41,824 bases of DNA from Microcaldota archaeon (GCA_018812625.1 JAHJDH010000004.1:1-41824), one strand, 5' to 3'; numbered from the stretch's first letter, positions 7,848 through 17,061 are shown. Made by a program: numbers and translations. Notes: a model not told the origin generated them from the sequence alone.

Positions 7848-8590
7848 GCATTTATTTCATCTACTTTTTTCATGAAAATTTTGTGGACTCCAGAGCCATA
7901 TTGCATTGCTTTTTTTCTTCGAAGAAGAGCAAGTTTTGGAACGCCTAGAATTTTTCCAGCTTCTCTAAGAATTCCTTTTTTTAGTTCCCGATCTGCCATT
8001 CTCTCTTCAAGCGGAACAGAAAATAAAAGAGTTGCAACATCAGCATTACAAAAAGGACAGCGTGCTTCTATTCCTTGGTTTCTGCAGATCTTTTTTATCC
8101 ATCCAATATCTCTCTTTGGAAGGGTTTTGAATTCGTCTTTGAGAATTTTATCTAGGTCTTTTCCTTCTTCAACGTAATCATAATATCTCTCATATCCAAC
8201 AAAGAGCTCTTCTGCTCCAGAGCCAAAGAGAAGAACACTATGTCCAGCTTCTTTTGCTGCCTTCGCAATTAGATAAACAGGAACTAAAATTTCAACTTTT
8301 AGAAAATCAAGAGGAAGTACCTTGTAGGTTTTTTCATATGTTTCCATTGCAAGTTTTTCATCTATTATGATTTTATGAAGTGGAAGACCAAGTTCTTCTG
8401 CTGCTTTTTCTGCATATTCAAGATCAGGACTGCCGAGAGCACCAGCTGCATAAAGGTCCACATTAGCATGTTTTTTTGCTATGGTAGCAATTAAAGTAGA
8501 ATCAAGTCCACCAGAAAATGAAATTGCAACATTATCCTCAAGCGTTTTTTCAACTGCACTGGATAGAAGTGAAGATAATTCAAGAATCAT
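7826..8590 (-). CDS. Asparagine-synthase-like PP-loop ATPase lacking a glutaminase domain
   Basis: The protein matches the synthetase half of asparagine synthase B. The ATP pyrophosphatase loop SGGLDST is at residues 26-32 and the second conserved motif is GSGAEELFVGYERY. The N-terminal glutamine amidotransferase domain is absent (254 residues instead of 500 or more), so a free-ammonia asparagine synthase or another amidating or adenylating role is possible. A CPFC motif near residue 178 and a nearby Cys could bind metal, which is not typical of AsnB. It ends overlapping folD by 22 bases. Confidence 0.75.
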   Translation of the reverse strand: MILELSSLLSSAVEKTLEDNVAISFSGGLDSTLIATIAKKHANVDLYAAGALGSPDLEYAEKAAEELGLPLHKIIIDEKLAMETYEKTYKVLPLDFLKVEILVPVYLIAKAAKEAGHSVLLFGSGAEELFVGYERYYDYVEEGKDLDKILKDEFKTLPKRDIGWIKKICRNQGIEARCPFCNADVATLLFSVPLEERMADRELKKGILREAGKILGVPKLALLRRKKAMQYGSGVHKIFMKKVDEINAHFPAVI

Positions 8591-8652
8591 AGAATAATCG
8601 ATTTGTAGTGAACTCTTTTAAAATAACCGAGGCAAGAATTTTATTTAATTGT

Positions 8653-8746
8653 GGGCCCGTAGCTCAGCTTGGATAGAGCGGCGCTCTCCTAATAAATAAA
8701 AACAGGAGAAAGGCGTAGGCCGGGGGTTCAAATCCCCCCGGGCCCG
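8653..8746 (+). tRNA. tRNA-Arg(CCU) with a 19-nt anticodon-loop intron
   Basis: The acceptor GGGCCCG pairs with CGGGCCC, with G73. The D-arm is GCUC-AGCUUGGAUA-GAGC, the anticodon stem GCGCU/GGCGU, and the T-arm GGGGG-UUCAAAU-CCCCC. The loop reads CUCCUA, then a 19-nt intron (8692-8710), then A38, giving anticodon CCU. The intron's AGGAG can pair with CUCCU around the anticodon, as expected for a splicing substrate. No CCA is encoded. Confidence 0.93.
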
Positions 8747-8823
8747 ATTTTATATTATTAGTCTTTATATTTCTTTTCTACTAAAGTAATCATACAACAA
8801 ATTCTTTTCCTATAGGTGATCAT

Positions 8824-9063
8824 ATGGATATGAAAGAAGTAAGCGAGATGTTAAGTTCTCTTGTTAATGACTCAACAATCCCAAAAAATATCAGAAAAGC
8901 GCTCTCAGATGCAAAAATTCGTCTTGATAGTGATGAAGAGGCCAATGTAAAGATCAGTGCTGCGGTTTATTTAATCGAATCAATCACAGAAGATATCAAC
9001 ATGCCCCCACATGCACGAACCCAGATTTGGGCTATAATGAGCGCATTGGAGTCACAAAAATAA
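8824..9063 (+). CDS. UPF0147 family protein
   Basis: This 79-residue, mainly alpha-helical protein matches the archaeal UPF0147 family, seen in NDSTIPKNIRKALSDAK, then LIESITEDINMPPHART and QIWAIMSALES. Its function is unknown. Its stop codon TAA shares one base with the ATG of the DNA polymerase D small subunit gene (TAATG), so the two are likely translated together, and a replication- or housekeeping-linked role is a context inference only. Confidence 0.88.
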   Translation: MDMKEVSEMLSSLVNDSTIPKNIRKALSDAKIRLDSDEEANVKISAAVYLIESITEDINMPPHARTQIWAIMSALESQK

Positions 9064-10487
9064 TGCTTGCTAAACTATCTCAAAAGGGAATCAGACTTAC
9101 TATGGAAGCAGAGGAGATAGTAAAATCAAATGCTTCTGATGATTTATTTCAAAAGATTTTATCTTTAAATAAATCTTTAATCTCTAAGGAGGATCTTGAT
9201 CCTTTGGTTCCAAAACAGGTAGATGTAATGAGGCCCTCTGGCTTCAATCCACCTGCAAAAGAATATTCTTCAACTCTGAAGATCAATCACAAAACCGATG
9301 TTACTGGAAAGTCTCGAACCAAAGGAGGAGTTGACAATTTTATTTCTCATTTTCGCAATCGTTTTGAAAGGATTTCCCGCATGCTTCGAAGAATAGGAAG
9401 CGGAACTACTCTTGATCTTTGTGATACTGCACGCCACATCAATGAAAAAGCAAGGATCATTGTTTTAATCTCTAAGGTTCGCCCAACAAAAAAAGGCAAT
9501 CTTCTATTTGAGGTTGAGGATATGACAGGCACTTTCAAAGTGGTTGTTTCAAGCTCAAAATTCAATGAAAAACTTATGGATAAAGCAAGACATGTTCTAG
9601 TTGATGACATAGTAGCCTTCTCAGGAAAGGTTCTCGAACCATTCTTGATTGCAGAAGATGTTGAATGGCCAGATCTCCCGGTAATTCGAGAAAAAAGACT
9701 TGCTGAAATTGATGTTGCAACTGCTTATCTTTCTGACATCCACTTTGGCAGTAGATATTTCCTTGGAAAATACCTCGATTCTTTTGTTGATTGGATTCAT
9801 GGGAAAGGCGAGGCAAAAGAACTTGCTGGCAAGGTCAAATATCTCAATATCGCAGGAGATATTGTCGACGGAATCGGCATATATCCAAATCAGGAAAAAG
9901 AGCTTGTCGTTAAGGATATCTACAAACAGTACCAGATGGTCGAGGATTTCCTAGAAAGGCTTCCAGACTATATAGAGGTCATAATGGCCCCTGGCAATCA
10001 CGATGCAGTAAGAAGGGGAGATCCACAGCCTGCAATTGGAAAAGACCTTATCCGCTCACCATCCAATGTCCACTTAGTCGGAAATCCATCTAATTTCTCT
10101 ATTGAAGGCATCAAACATCTAATGTATCATGGAACCTCGATAGATTCAATGATTGCAAATATTCCAGGAGCCTCATACATGCATCCTGAAAAGGTCATGT
10201 CCGAATATCTCAAAAGACGCCATCTCTCTCCTATCTATGGAGGAAACCTGATTATACCTGAAAATATTGATTATATGGTAATTGATGAGCCACCCGACGT
10301 GTTTCATGCCGGACATGTGCATAAAAATGGTTATATGCAGTACCGCGGAACTCTGATAATTAACTCTGGAACTTTCCAGGATCGAACAGATTTTCAAATC
10401 AAACAAGGGCACGTTCCCACCCCTGCACTGGTGCCAGTATATGAAATGAAATATGGCAGATTACACACCCTAGATTTCAAATCTTGA
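9063..10487 (+). CDS. polB: DNA polymerase D (Pol II) small subunit DP1
   Basis: DP1 is the Mre11-like 3'-5' exonuclease subunit of the archaeal replicative polymerase PolD. Of 474 residues, roughly the first 110 are a low-conservation linker, an OB fold follows (RIIVLISKVRPTKKGNLLFE and onward), and the C-terminal half is a calcineurin-like phosphoesterase. Its metal motifs are intact: YLSDIHFGS, NIAGDIVDG, MAPGNHDAVR, MYHGTSID and HAGHVHKNG. I chose ATG 9063, one base into the UPF0147 stop codon, over an in-frame upstream start at 9027 that would overlap that gene by 37 bases. The DP2 subunit gene is not in the window. Confidence 0.95.
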   Translation: MLAKLSQKGIRLTMEAEEIVKSNASDDLFQKILSLNKSLISKEDLDPLVPKQVDVMRPSGFNPPAKEYSSTLKINHKTDVTGKSRTKGGVDNFISHFRNRFERISRMLRRIGSGTTLDLCDTARHINEKARIIVLISKVRPTKKGNLLFEVEDMTGTFKVVVSSSKFNEKLMDKARHVLVDDIVAFSGKVLEPFLIAEDVEWPDLPVIREKRLAEIDVATAYLSDIHFGSRYFLGKYLDSFVDWIHGKGEAKELAGKVKYLNIAGDIVDGIGIYPNQEKELVVKDIYKQYQMVEDFLERLPDYIEVIMAPGNHDAVRRGDPQPAIGKDLIRSPSNVHLVGNPSNFSIEGIKHLMYHGTSIDSMIANIPGASYMHPEKVMSEYLKRRHLSPIYGGNLIIPENIDYMVIDEPPDVFHAGHVHKNGYMQYRGTLIINSGTFQDRTDFQIKQGHVPTPALVPVYEMKYGRLHTLDFKS

Positions 10488-10562
10488 ACATCGACGAAGA
10501 TATCTTTATAAATTTAAACTGCAAATCCAATTTAGAAACTCAAAATTAATCATGGTGGTTTA

Positions 10563-10820
10563 ATGTCCAAATATCTAATAGCAAGACAACTTTCCGGAAA
10601 AAAATTAGTAACCAACGAGGGAGAAGACTTTGGCAGACTTGTTGACATAGAAGTCAATGAAGTAAGTGGAAGAGTGGAAAGCCTTGTTGTTGAGCCAAAC
10701 CCAGACAGCGAGTTAGCATCAAAACTCAGAAGGGATGATGGCATGGTTCACATCAATTACGAGAGTGTTCTTGCAGTAGGCGACTTTGTTATCGTCGAAA
10801 AAAGGAACATGACTTACTAA
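10563..10820 (+). CDS. PRC-barrel domain protein
   Basis: An 85-residue protein made of one PRC-barrel fold: MSKYLIARQLSGKKLVTNEGEDFGRLVDIEVN, then RVESLVVEPNP and a final strand GDFVIVEKR. Such stand-alone PRC-barrel proteins are common in Archaea and are thought to mediate protein-protein or RNA-processing interactions; the exact role is not known. A TATA-like CTTTATAAAT lies near 10504, and GGTGG a few bases before the ATG serves as ribosome binding site. The rnhB gene begins eight bases downstream, so they are probably one transcript. Confidence 0.88.
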   Translation: MSKYLIARQLSGKKLVTNEGEDFGRLVDIEVNEVSGRVESLVVEPNPDSELASKLRRDDGMVHINYESVLAVGDFVIVEKRNMTY

Positions 10821-10828
10821 TTTTTCTT

Positions 10829-11467
10829 ATGTTTTCTTATATTGCCGGTATTGATGAGGCCGGCCGTGGCCCAGTTATTGGCCCTCTAGTTATATGCTGT
10901 GCTTTTTGCAAGAGGGAGGACGAAAAACTCCTCAAAAAAGCAGATCCTAAAGATTCAAAGAAACTCACTCCAAAAAAACGAGAGGAAATATACAAAATTC
11001 TGAAAAAGTTCTGCACTTTCAGGTGGGTTGAGGTGAGTGCAGTGGATTTAAACAAATTAATGGGCGAGATGTCTCTCAATGACATCGAAGCCAAGGTAAT
11101 GGCAGGATTGATCAAAGATCTTGGCGAGGGCGATGTTATGATTGACATGCCAGATCGCTATTCCTGGACATTTAGAGCGCGTATGGAAAGGTATGGAGTG
11201 ACTAAGTTTGAGGCTGAACATAAGGCGGATGATAGGTTTCCAATTGTTTCAGCAGCATCTATATGTGCAAAATTGGTTCGTGATTCCAAAATTGAAGAAA
11301 TAAAGAAAAAGATTGCATGTGATTTTGGAAGTGGCTATCCATCTGATGCAAAGACCATGGAAGCTCTAAAGAACAAGGAAACCAGAACCCTTCTTGGTCC
11401 ATATATCCGTACTCGTTGGAAGACTATCCAAGATCTAAAGCAAACAAAACTTTTTGGTGATGAATAA
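10829..11467 (+). CDS. rnhB: Ribonuclease HII
   Basis: RNase HII nicks RNA in RNA-DNA hybrids, removing primers and misincorporated ribonucleotides. The active-site acidic residues are in place: Asp9 and Glu10 in GIDEAGRGPVIGP, Asp106 in MIDMPD and Asp134 in HKADDRFPIVSAASICAK. Length (212 residues) and the C-terminal LGPYIRTRW agree with archaeal RnhB. It sits between the PRC-barrel gene (8-base gap) and the ferredoxin gene (one-base overlap, TAATG), so the three look like an operon. Confidence 0.95.
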   Translation: MFSYIAGIDEAGRGPVIGPLVICCAFCKREDEKLLKKADPKDSKKLTPKKREEIYKILKKFCTFRWVEVSAVDLNKLMGEMSLNDIEAKVMAGLIKDLGEGDVMIDMPDRYSWTFRARMERYGVTKFEAEHKADDRFPIVSAASICAKLVRDSKIEEIKKKIACDFGSGYPSDAKTMEALKNKETRTLLGPYIRTRWKTIQDLKQTKLFGDE

Positions 11468-11754
11468 TGGCCAAAGTTACAATTATTAATGATAGAATTT
11501 CATTCGAAGTTCCTGCAAATTCCAAAGTTATTGATTATCTTCCAGATAATTCTTCAATGCTTTTTGGATGCAGGCAAGGTTCATGCGGCATGTGCATCTG
11601 CACTGTCCGCTCCGGAGAGGAATTCCTTGTTCCAATAAGCTCCAGAGAAGAAGAAACTCTAAGAAAGAATAATGCAGCCTCTTCTCAAAGATTGGCCTGT
11701 CAGCTTTGGACAAGAGAAATAGAAAAAGAAGGAGAAATAGAGATAGAATACTAG
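11467..11754 (+). CDS. [2Fe-2S] ferredoxin
   Basis: A small plant/adrenodoxin-type ferredoxin of 95 residues. The cluster ligands are Cys35, Cys40 and Cys43 in GCRQGSCGMCIC and Cys78 in RLACQL, the C-x4-C-x2-C...C spacing of the family; Cys45 is an extra nearby cysteine. It carries single electrons in the cytoplasm; its partner enzyme is not in the window. It is translationally coupled to rnhB by a one-base stop/start overlap and overlaps the opposing lipoprotein gene by four bases. Confidence 0.92.
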   Translation: MAKVTIINDRISFEVPANSKVIDYLPDNSSMLFGCRQGSCGMCICTVRSGEEFLVPISSREEETLRKNNAASSQRLACQLWTREIEKEGEIEIEY

Positions 11755-12887
11755 CGATTCTCAAAGAAGTTTCCCTGACAATCCATATTGTCAAAATCAT
11801 TTGTGGCGAATCTTCCAGAGCTCCAGTTATCTACTAAAGTAACAATCTCAGAGGAATCTGTTTTGCACGTTCCTTCACGTCCTTTCAAATCCTCATATAT
11901 AGCATTCTGCTGATCAATTGTACTCTGTGAGGTTCCTGCAGGGAATTTTAGTGAATTATCTACGGTTTTAATGTAGAAATTGCATTTTCCTCCTTCCATA
12001 CCACGAACTTCGTAGAGATAATCTGTTGTGGCATCCACACCAAAGATGGAAACAGCTATGTTATGATTTACTTTAACTTTGTTGCAGTTCTTTGCAGCAT
12101 CAGTAAAGCAAGTCAGATCAGTTCCACAATCAGTCATATCACTAGTTTTAGTATTCGCAACCTCCATTCCATTGCTCTCTACTTTTATTGTACCTTTCAT
12201 TGCCATGTGTGTAATTGAATAGTATTTACATTCCATCACTCTATCCATGGTAATTGTGACACTTTTTCCAGATGCAATTACTTTGGTATCAAATACCTGT
12301 GCTCCATTAATGAAACATGTTGCAGATCTTGGGTAGCTGCCCTTGTTCGTGAATGTTACCTTATCAGAAACCTTTACGGTTAATGATTCTGGTTCGTATG
12401 AAAAGTCATTGACATTCACAGTATATTCCTGTGGAATATATTCTTCAGGCGCTTCCTGCTCAACTGTGTAAGTCACACTTTGAACAATTTTTGGGGAATA
12501 TGATGTTCCATCATTGTGGACCAGCTCGACTTCGATATTATGTTCTCCGGCAGTCATTGCAGGAATAACAAATATTTTGCTGGATGATTTTACTGGGAGT
12601 TCTCCATCAATACTGATCATAAAGTGTCCCTCGCCAATTTTTTTCATTCCACCATCAGGTCTTAAAATGAGGTTTGAAGTACTCATTACGAGGTTGATGT
12701 CTCCATATTCTTCAGCAATCATTACCAGTTCTCCACTTAGTGGACTCGAGATCGAGAATGACGGTGTTGGTGCAGGTGGAGGAGGAGGTGGCTCAGTCAC
12801 ATTTTCAGTGACATTTACCTGCTCCTCAAACATCACGCATCCAGTCATTGTCAAACAAGCCAATAAAACAAGAATAAGCGATTTCAT
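11751..12887 (-). CDS. Lipoprotein with a cupredoxin-like domain that lacks copper ligands
   Basis: The N-terminus is a lipoprotein signal with lipobox MTGC (Cys17), then a Pro-rich spacer. Residues about 43-135 look like a beta-sandwich of DUF4399 type (GEGHFMISIDGE, AGEHNIEVELVHND). Residues about 155-237 are a clear cupredoxin fold (VNVNDFSYEPESLTVKVSDK, then MKGTIKVE). Type 1 copper proteins use His, Cys, His and Met. Here the first His position is Arg187 and the Cys position is Ser224, while His227 and Met230 remain, so blue-copper chemistry is unlikely. Cys191 and Cys220 might form a disulfide. The last 130 residues contain six cysteines and match nothing I know. It is probably a surface protein. 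Confidence 0.78.
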   Translation of the reverse strand: MKSLILVLLACLTMTGCVMFEEQVNVTENVTEPPPPPPAPTPSFSISSPLSGELVMIAEEYGDINLVMSTSNLILRPDGGMKKIGEGHFMISIDGELPVKSSSKIFVIPAMTAGEHNIEVELVHNDGTSYSPKIVQSVTYTVEQEAPEEYIPQEYTVNVNDFSYEPESLTVKVSDKVTFTNKGSYPRSATCFINGAQVFDTKVIASGKSVTITMDRVMECKYYSITHMAMKGTIKVESNGMEVANTKTSDMTDCGTDLTCFTDAAKNCNKVKVNHNIAVSIFGVDATTDYLYEVRGMEGGKCNFYIKTVDNSLKFPAGTSQSTIDQQNAIYEDLKGREGTCKTDSSEIVTLVDNWSSGRFATNDFDNMDCQGNFFENR

Positions 12888-12940
12888 AATCTGTAGTTCT
12901 TTGATTCATTATTAAAACATTACTGAACCGTCTATCCTCT

Positions 12941-13582
12941 ATGATTAAAGCAGTGTTATTTGATTTTGACGGAGTTATTGTTAGTTCTGAAGAAATCCAC
13001 AGACTTACATTTATCGAACTTCTCTCGAAAGATGTTTCTCAAAAACGTTGGTATTCTGAGTTTGCAGGAACTGGTTCTCGCACAATATTCAAAAAACTTC
13101 TAGATGAAGATGGGAAAACAGGAGATACTGATGCACTTGTTGAAAAGCGCAGAACAATGTTTGACAAGCATGTAGAGGCAGGAGAAGCAAAGGAAATTTC
13201 CGGCCTAACAGATTTTCTCTATTTCCTTCGTGAAAAAAATATCAAGACTGCAATTGTTTCTGGAGGCCATCGCGGATATATTGAGAAGATAATTGATATG
13301 CTTGGAATTGCAGATTATTTTGATTATATTGTAACTGCCGATGATATCCCATACAGGAAACCTGATCCAAAGCCTTTTCTAATGGCCTCAGACTTTCTCA
13401 ATGTACCTCCAGAAAAGTGTCTTGTTATCGAAGATTCATATTCCGGGTGTCAGGCAGCAAGGACTGCTGGCATGAAGCTGATCTGGATGCGGCCATATCC
13501 ATCTATGAATGAACCTGAGTGCGATCAGATTATCGAAGATTTTCATGATAAGCAGATATTTAATTGGTTCAATTACAAATAA
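12941..13582 (+). CDS. HAD-superfamily hydrolase (beta-phosphoglucomutase/phosphatase type)
   Basis: This 213-residue HAD enzyme has motif I FDFDGVIVSSEE (nucleophile Asp8, acid/base Asp10), a helical cap of the C1 type, motif II AIVSGGH, motif III Lys in YRKPDPKPF and motif IV VIEDSYSGCQAARTAGM. This is the pattern of sugar-phosphate phosphatases and beta-phosphoglucomutases; the substrate cannot be told from sequence. The ATG lies about 27 bases after a TATA-like CATTATTAAAAC, consistent with a leaderless start. endA follows after 32 bases, on the same strand. Confidence 0.85.
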   Translation: MIKAVLFDFDGVIVSSEEIHRLTFIELLSKDVSQKRWYSEFAGTGSRTIFKKLLDEDGKTGDTDALVEKRRTMFDKHVEAGEAKEISGLTDFLYFLREKNIKTAIVSGGHRGYIEKIIDMLGIADYFDYIVTADDIPYRKPDPKPFLMASDFLNVPPEKCLVIEDSYSGCQAARTAGMKLIWMRPYPSMNEPECDQIIEDFHDKQIFNWFNYK

Positions 13583-13614
13583 TACTATTCGGAAATTCTG
13601 CTTGAGGCAATATT

Positions 13615-14784
13615 ATGATCAAACTTGAGCTGGACCGGAAAACCATAAAGGTAGCCGAAGCATCTGATGTCACTTCGCTTCAAAACGGTTTTTACGGCCA
13701 GATGAAAAAAGGAATAATCTATCTCACTGCTGAGGAAGCATTATACATAATGGATATTAGAAATGGTAAATGCTATGACAAATCAGGCAATAATTATTCC
13801 TTCAATGACGTTGCTTCTTTATTTCTGAAAAACAAGAAGATTCTTGCCAGATATCTGACTTACAAAGACTGGAGGGACAAGGGACTGATTCTTCGGCCAA
13901 TCGAAGAAGCTGATGGCAACTATGGGAGAACTGTTCTTCTTCGCTATGAAAGTTCAAAATTCAAAATTGATTCATTTTCATTTGAAGGATTGTTCTTTCC
14001 GCATGATCTGATTACACTTGTTGATGATGCAAATGTTGGAAAAGAGCTTTACCAACGCTATTGGATAGGCCAGTTCGGAACATACAAAGCATCTCACAGA
14101 GGAAGAATCAGCAAGCTTGATATTTTTGAAACAATATATCTTCTTCGCCATGGAAACATGACACTAAAAAACTGCAAGCTAAAAGAAGTTGAAAAAATTG
14201 CAGAAAAACACATCAAATTTTTCTCTGACATGTATCTTGTTTACGAAGATTGGAGATCTCGTGGTTATGTAATTAAGACTGGCTTTAAGTTTGGAACGCA
14301 TTTCAGAATTTATTTTCCTGGAGCTTCTCCAATTAAGACTGAAGATAAGTGGATGCACTCTCGTCATGTTATTCATGTGTTTCCAAGAAAGCACAAGCAG
14401 TTAATTTCAGAATGGGCACGTGCAATTCGTGTTGCTCACAGCGTCAAAAAAACATTTATCCTTGCAATTCCAGGAAAAAAGAGTGCTCAAAGCCTAAATC
14501 CAAAAAAACCACAGCTTGATTTTCTTCTTTATCATAGAAAAAAAGGCGGAATTGAAACTCCAAAAGAAGGAACTCCAAAATACTTGATGTATTCTCTGAC
14601 AGAAGATGAGTATATTGGAGGAGAAGAGCTTGCAAGAGCACTTGCAGAATGCTCCCTATCTGGTCTTGAGATGATGGTTGCAATATCTGATCGGGAGAGC
14701 AGCGTAACATACTATGTTATCAAGAAGATAGATCTTCCTGGAAGCGAATATGAATACTTCGAGATCGAATGGATCCAACCCTAA
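13615..14784 (+). CDS. endA: tRNA-splicing endonuclease, three-unit (epsilon-2-like) form
   Basis: EndA cuts tRNA and rRNA introns at bulge-helix-bulge motifs. The catalytic triad is Tyr233 ([11 protein letters not shown]), His248 (MHSRHVIHV) and Lys278/279 (RVAHSVKK). Unlike the homotetrameric form (about 180 residues) or the two-unit homodimeric form (triad near the C-terminus), here the triad unit is in the middle and is followed by about 95 residues (297-389) forming a second, non-catalytic unit ([12 protein letters not shown] onward). Residues 1-120 are an N-terminal unit. This order and length match the roughly 395-residue epsilon-2 enzyme known from ARMAN-2, reported to accept non-canonical introns. 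That fits the D- and T-loop introns in this window. A GAGG ribosome binding site precedes the ATG. Confidence 0.9.
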   Translation: MIKLELDRKTIKVAEASDVTSLQNGFYGQMKKGIIYLTAEEALYIMDIRNGKCYDKSGNNYSFNDVASLFLKNKKILARYLTYKDWRDKGLILRPIEEADGNYGRTVLLRYESSKFKIDSFSFEGLFFPHDLITLVDDANVGKELYQRYWIGQFGTYKASHRGRISKLDIFETIYLLRHGNMTLKNCKLKEVEKIAEKHIKFFSDMYLVYEDWRSRGYVIKTGFKFGTHFRIYFPGASPIKTEDKWMHSRHVIHVFPRKHKQLISEWARAIRVAHSVKKTFILAIPGKKSAQSLNPKKPQLDFLLYHRKKGGIETPKEGTPKYLMYSLTEDEYIGGEELARALAECSLSGLEMMVAISDRESSVTYYVIKKIDLPGSEYEYFEIEWIQP

Positions 14785-14812
14785 TTTTTCCATTAACTCC
14801 AACCCTAACACT

Positions 14813-14820
14813 TTTTATAA
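14813..14820 (+). promoter_or_regulatory. TATA box of the parvulin gene
   Basis: TTTTATAA is centred 26 bases before ATG 14843, the distance expected when transcription starts at the first base of the coding region. It supports that start over an in-frame ATG at 14750 inside endA. Confidence 0.6.
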
Positions 14821-14842
14821 CTTCTTCTACATCTTTTTACCT

Positions 14843-15115
14843 ATGATACGAGCAAGTCATATTCTTGTAGAAACCGAGGAACAGGCAAAATCTCTTAAAT
14901 CTGAGATTGAATCTGGAATGGATTTTTCGAATGTTGCAAAAAAACATTCAAAATGCCCAAGCAAGGAAACTGGTGGGGATCTAGGATTCTTTGACAAAGG
15001 GGTTATGGTAAAAGAGTTTGAAGAAGCTGCATTTTCACTTGAAGTTGGAGCTGTTTCTGCTCCCGTACAAACCCAGTTTGGCTATCACCTGATCAAGGTC
15101 ACTGAGAAAAAGTAG
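14843..15115 (+). CDS. Parvulin-type peptidyl-prolyl cis-trans isomerase
   Basis: A minimal parvulin of 90 residues with no signal peptide, so it acts in the cytoplasm. The fold is read from [54 protein letters not shown] and the C-terminal [11 protein letters not shown]. Active-site residues His6 (ASHIL) and the final His in GYHLI are present, as is the Cys in the KCPSK loop. The start is fixed by the TATA box at 14813-14820; an upstream in-frame ATG would add a low-complexity Asn-rich extension overlapping endA. Confidence 0.93.
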   Translation: MIRASHILVETEEQAKSLKSEIESGMDFSNVAKKHSKCPSKETGGDLGFFDKGVMVKEFEEAAFSLEVGAVSAPVQTQFGYHLIKVTEKK

Positions 15116-15156
15116 ATATATAAACAAGTTGTTTCATAACTTGTAATGGTGTGTAT

Positions 15157-15804
15157 ATGAAATCCATCATATTATTGGTTATATTATCGCTATTTACTAC
15201 CAGCTTTGCAGCTATTATTGAATCTGGTGATAATGGTGTGCAGTTTGCAGAAGATACTGCTGCTGCATATTGTCATGCGGAAAATGTTCAGGCTGTTTAT
15301 CATTGTTTTGGTAATGTTATTCGAGTTGTTTCAAATGTTGAAGGAGAGGGAAGTACTTTCTATAAACCAAGTGGAGTTGTAGTACACTGTCCTATTGTTG
15401 CCCCTACTGATATGGGTGCAGAATGTCTTCAGATGATGACTCCGAATTATTGTCCAACTGAAGCAGAATGCGGTGCTGCTCCTATTCCACAAGTATTCCC
15501 TGGTCAAAATGACACACCCGAGCAGACTGGAGATGGGGATTATTATATTGTCGATGGAGAAGCTGCTTCAGATAATATGACTGATGAAACTACCGAAGAG
15601 CCAGTTGTTATCGAAGAGCCGGAAGAGTCTTATATACCTGAAAAGGAGCCTCCAAAGCTTGTGAATAATGAAGAAGTTCTTCCAGCTGCAACTGAGAATA
15701 AAGTTGACAATCTCCTTGGAGATCTTGCAGTTGTTATTCTTGTTCTGGGTATACTTGCAGTCGTGATTCTCTTTATGCTATTTAAGAAGAGCATCAATGA
15801 GTAA
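15157..15804 (+). CDS. Exported, C-terminally anchored acidic protein, unknown function
   Basis: I do not recognise the family. The 215 residues comprise a signal peptide (MKSIILLVILSLFTTSFA), a first domain of about 95 residues with six to seven Cys (CHAENVQAVYHCFGNVIRVVS and onward), a long Glu/Pro/Thr-rich stalk and one C-terminal membrane helix ([20 protein letters not shown]). This is the layout of a small stalked surface protein. ATG 15157 is preceded by GGTG with five or six bases spacing; a GTG six bases upstream is part of that same region and was rejected. A TATA box (GATATATAAAC) is near 15120. Its last 27 bases overlap argH on the other strand. Confidence 0.72.
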   Translation: MKSIILLVILSLFTTSFAAIIESGDNGVQFAEDTAAAYCHAENVQAVYHCFGNVIRVVSNVEGEGSTFYKPSGVVVHCPIVAPTDMGAECLQMMTPNYCPTEAECGAAPIPQVFPGQNDTPEQTGDGDYYIVDGEAASDNMTDETTEEPVVIEEPEESYIPEKEPPKLVNNEEVLPAATENKVDNLLGDLAVVILVLGILAVVILFMLFKKSINE

Positions 15805-17061
15805 TTTTTTCCAATTATTCTCCCCTATTTTTACTCCAAGAATTTTTTCTGCATCATTTGCTTCCACTTGAGATATTGTTTTGTTGTTTTTCTCACAGAA
15901 TTTGACCAGGTTACCTGATTTCGCGTGGGCTTCTCTAAACGACATTCCACTAGCTGCAAGATAATCTGCAATTTTAGTTGCCTGTGCAAAACCAGAATCA
16001 AGTTCGTGCATGATCTTCTTTTGATTGAATGTCATGCCTTTGAAGACTAGGGCCATAATCTCAAGGCTTGATTTTACGGTATCTATTCCCTGCATTACTG
16101 CATATTTTGTTTCTTGCATATCTGAATGATATCCAGAGATTAAGCCTTTTTTGACGACTAAGCATTGCATCAGAACTCCATATACTCTTCCGGTTCTAGC
16201 CCGAACAAGTTCCAGAATGTCTGGATTCTTCTTATTTGGCATAATGCTGCTCCCAGTACAAAGATCATCCGGAAGCTCAATTAACCCCTTTTCTGAGAGC
16301 CATATCAGCTCTTCAGCAATTCCAGATGCCCTTGCCATAAGAAGGCTCAAATGCGATAGCATTTCAGCTTCAAGTTCACCGCGCGAGCTTATTGTATCAA
16401 GCTCATTTTTCTGAACTGAGGAAAATCCAAGCAGCTTTGCAGTGTAATTTCTATCAATATCCCAACTTGTTCCAGCAAGAGCGCATGCTCCAAGCGGGTT
16501 TTGATTTACTCTCTTATAGCATTCCTGCAATCTTTCAATATCCCGCGCAAGACCATCAGAAAAAGCTTCGCTCCAGAGTCCAATTGTAATTGGCTGGGCA
16601 ACTCTGGTGTGTGTGTATCCAACCATTGGTCCGCTTTTGAGCTTTATTTTTTTCAATTTTTTAATTAATTCAATGATCTCAAGAATTTCATCTCTCATAT
16701 ACATTCTCATATCAAGAAGTACCTGGTCATTTCTCGACCTTGCAACATGCATTTTTTTTCCATGAGAGGTTTTTTTGGAAACAGCAGTCTCGACGTTCAT
16801 ATGAACGTCCTCAAGGTTTGGATCAAGTTTGAATCTGCCTTCTTTCCATTCTTTTAGAAGCTCTCCAAGCGCTTTTAGGATTGCTGATGCCTCATCTTTT
16901 TTGATTATTTTCTGCTTTTGAAGCATCTTCACATGCGCAATGCTTCCCTGGATATCGTATTCTACAAGTCTTTTATCAAGCTCAATATTCTCACTGCTAT
17001 TGAAAGCAAGAACGTCCTCTTTAGGTTCGCTTGTAAAACGCCCTCCCCAAATTTTACTCAT
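15778..17061 (-). CDS. argH: Argininosuccinate lyase
   Basis: ArgH splits argininosuccinate into arginine and fumarate, the last step of arginine synthesis. The fumarase/aspartase signature [12 protein letters not shown] is complete, and the start [14 protein letters not shown] and SRNDQV motifs are typical, with the catalytic His in [12 protein letters not shown]. At 427 residues it is slightly shorter than bacterial ArgH (about 460). It overlaps the end of argG by four bases (ATGA), so the two are one operon, and its 3' end overlaps an opposing surface-protein gene by 27 bases. Confidence 0.96.
   Translation of the reverse strand: MSKIWGGRFTSEPKEDVLAFNSSENIELDKRLVEYDIQGSIAHVKMLQKQKIIKKDEASAILKALGELLKEWKEGRFKLDPNLEDVHMNVETAVSKKTSHGKKMHVARSRNDQVLLDMRMYMRDEILEIIELIKKLKKIKLKSGPMVGYTHTRVAQPITIGLWSEAFSDGLARDIERLQECYKRVNQNPLGACALAGTSWDIDRNYTAKLLGFSSVQKNELDTISSRGELEAEMLSHLSLLMARASGIAEELIWLSEKGLIELPDDLCTGSSIMPNKKNPDILELVRARTGRVYGVLMQCLVVKKGLISGYHSDMQETKYAVMQGIDTVKSSLEIMALVFKGMTFNQKKIMHELDSGFAQATKIADYLAASGMSFREAHAKSGNLVKFCEKNNKTISQVEANDAEKILGVKIGENNWKKLLIDALLK

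Noticed and set aside
14750-14842. Longer start of the parvulin gene
   Set aside because: It would add an Asn-rich stretch overlapping endA; the TATA box at 14813-14820 lies inside it and fits ATG 14843.
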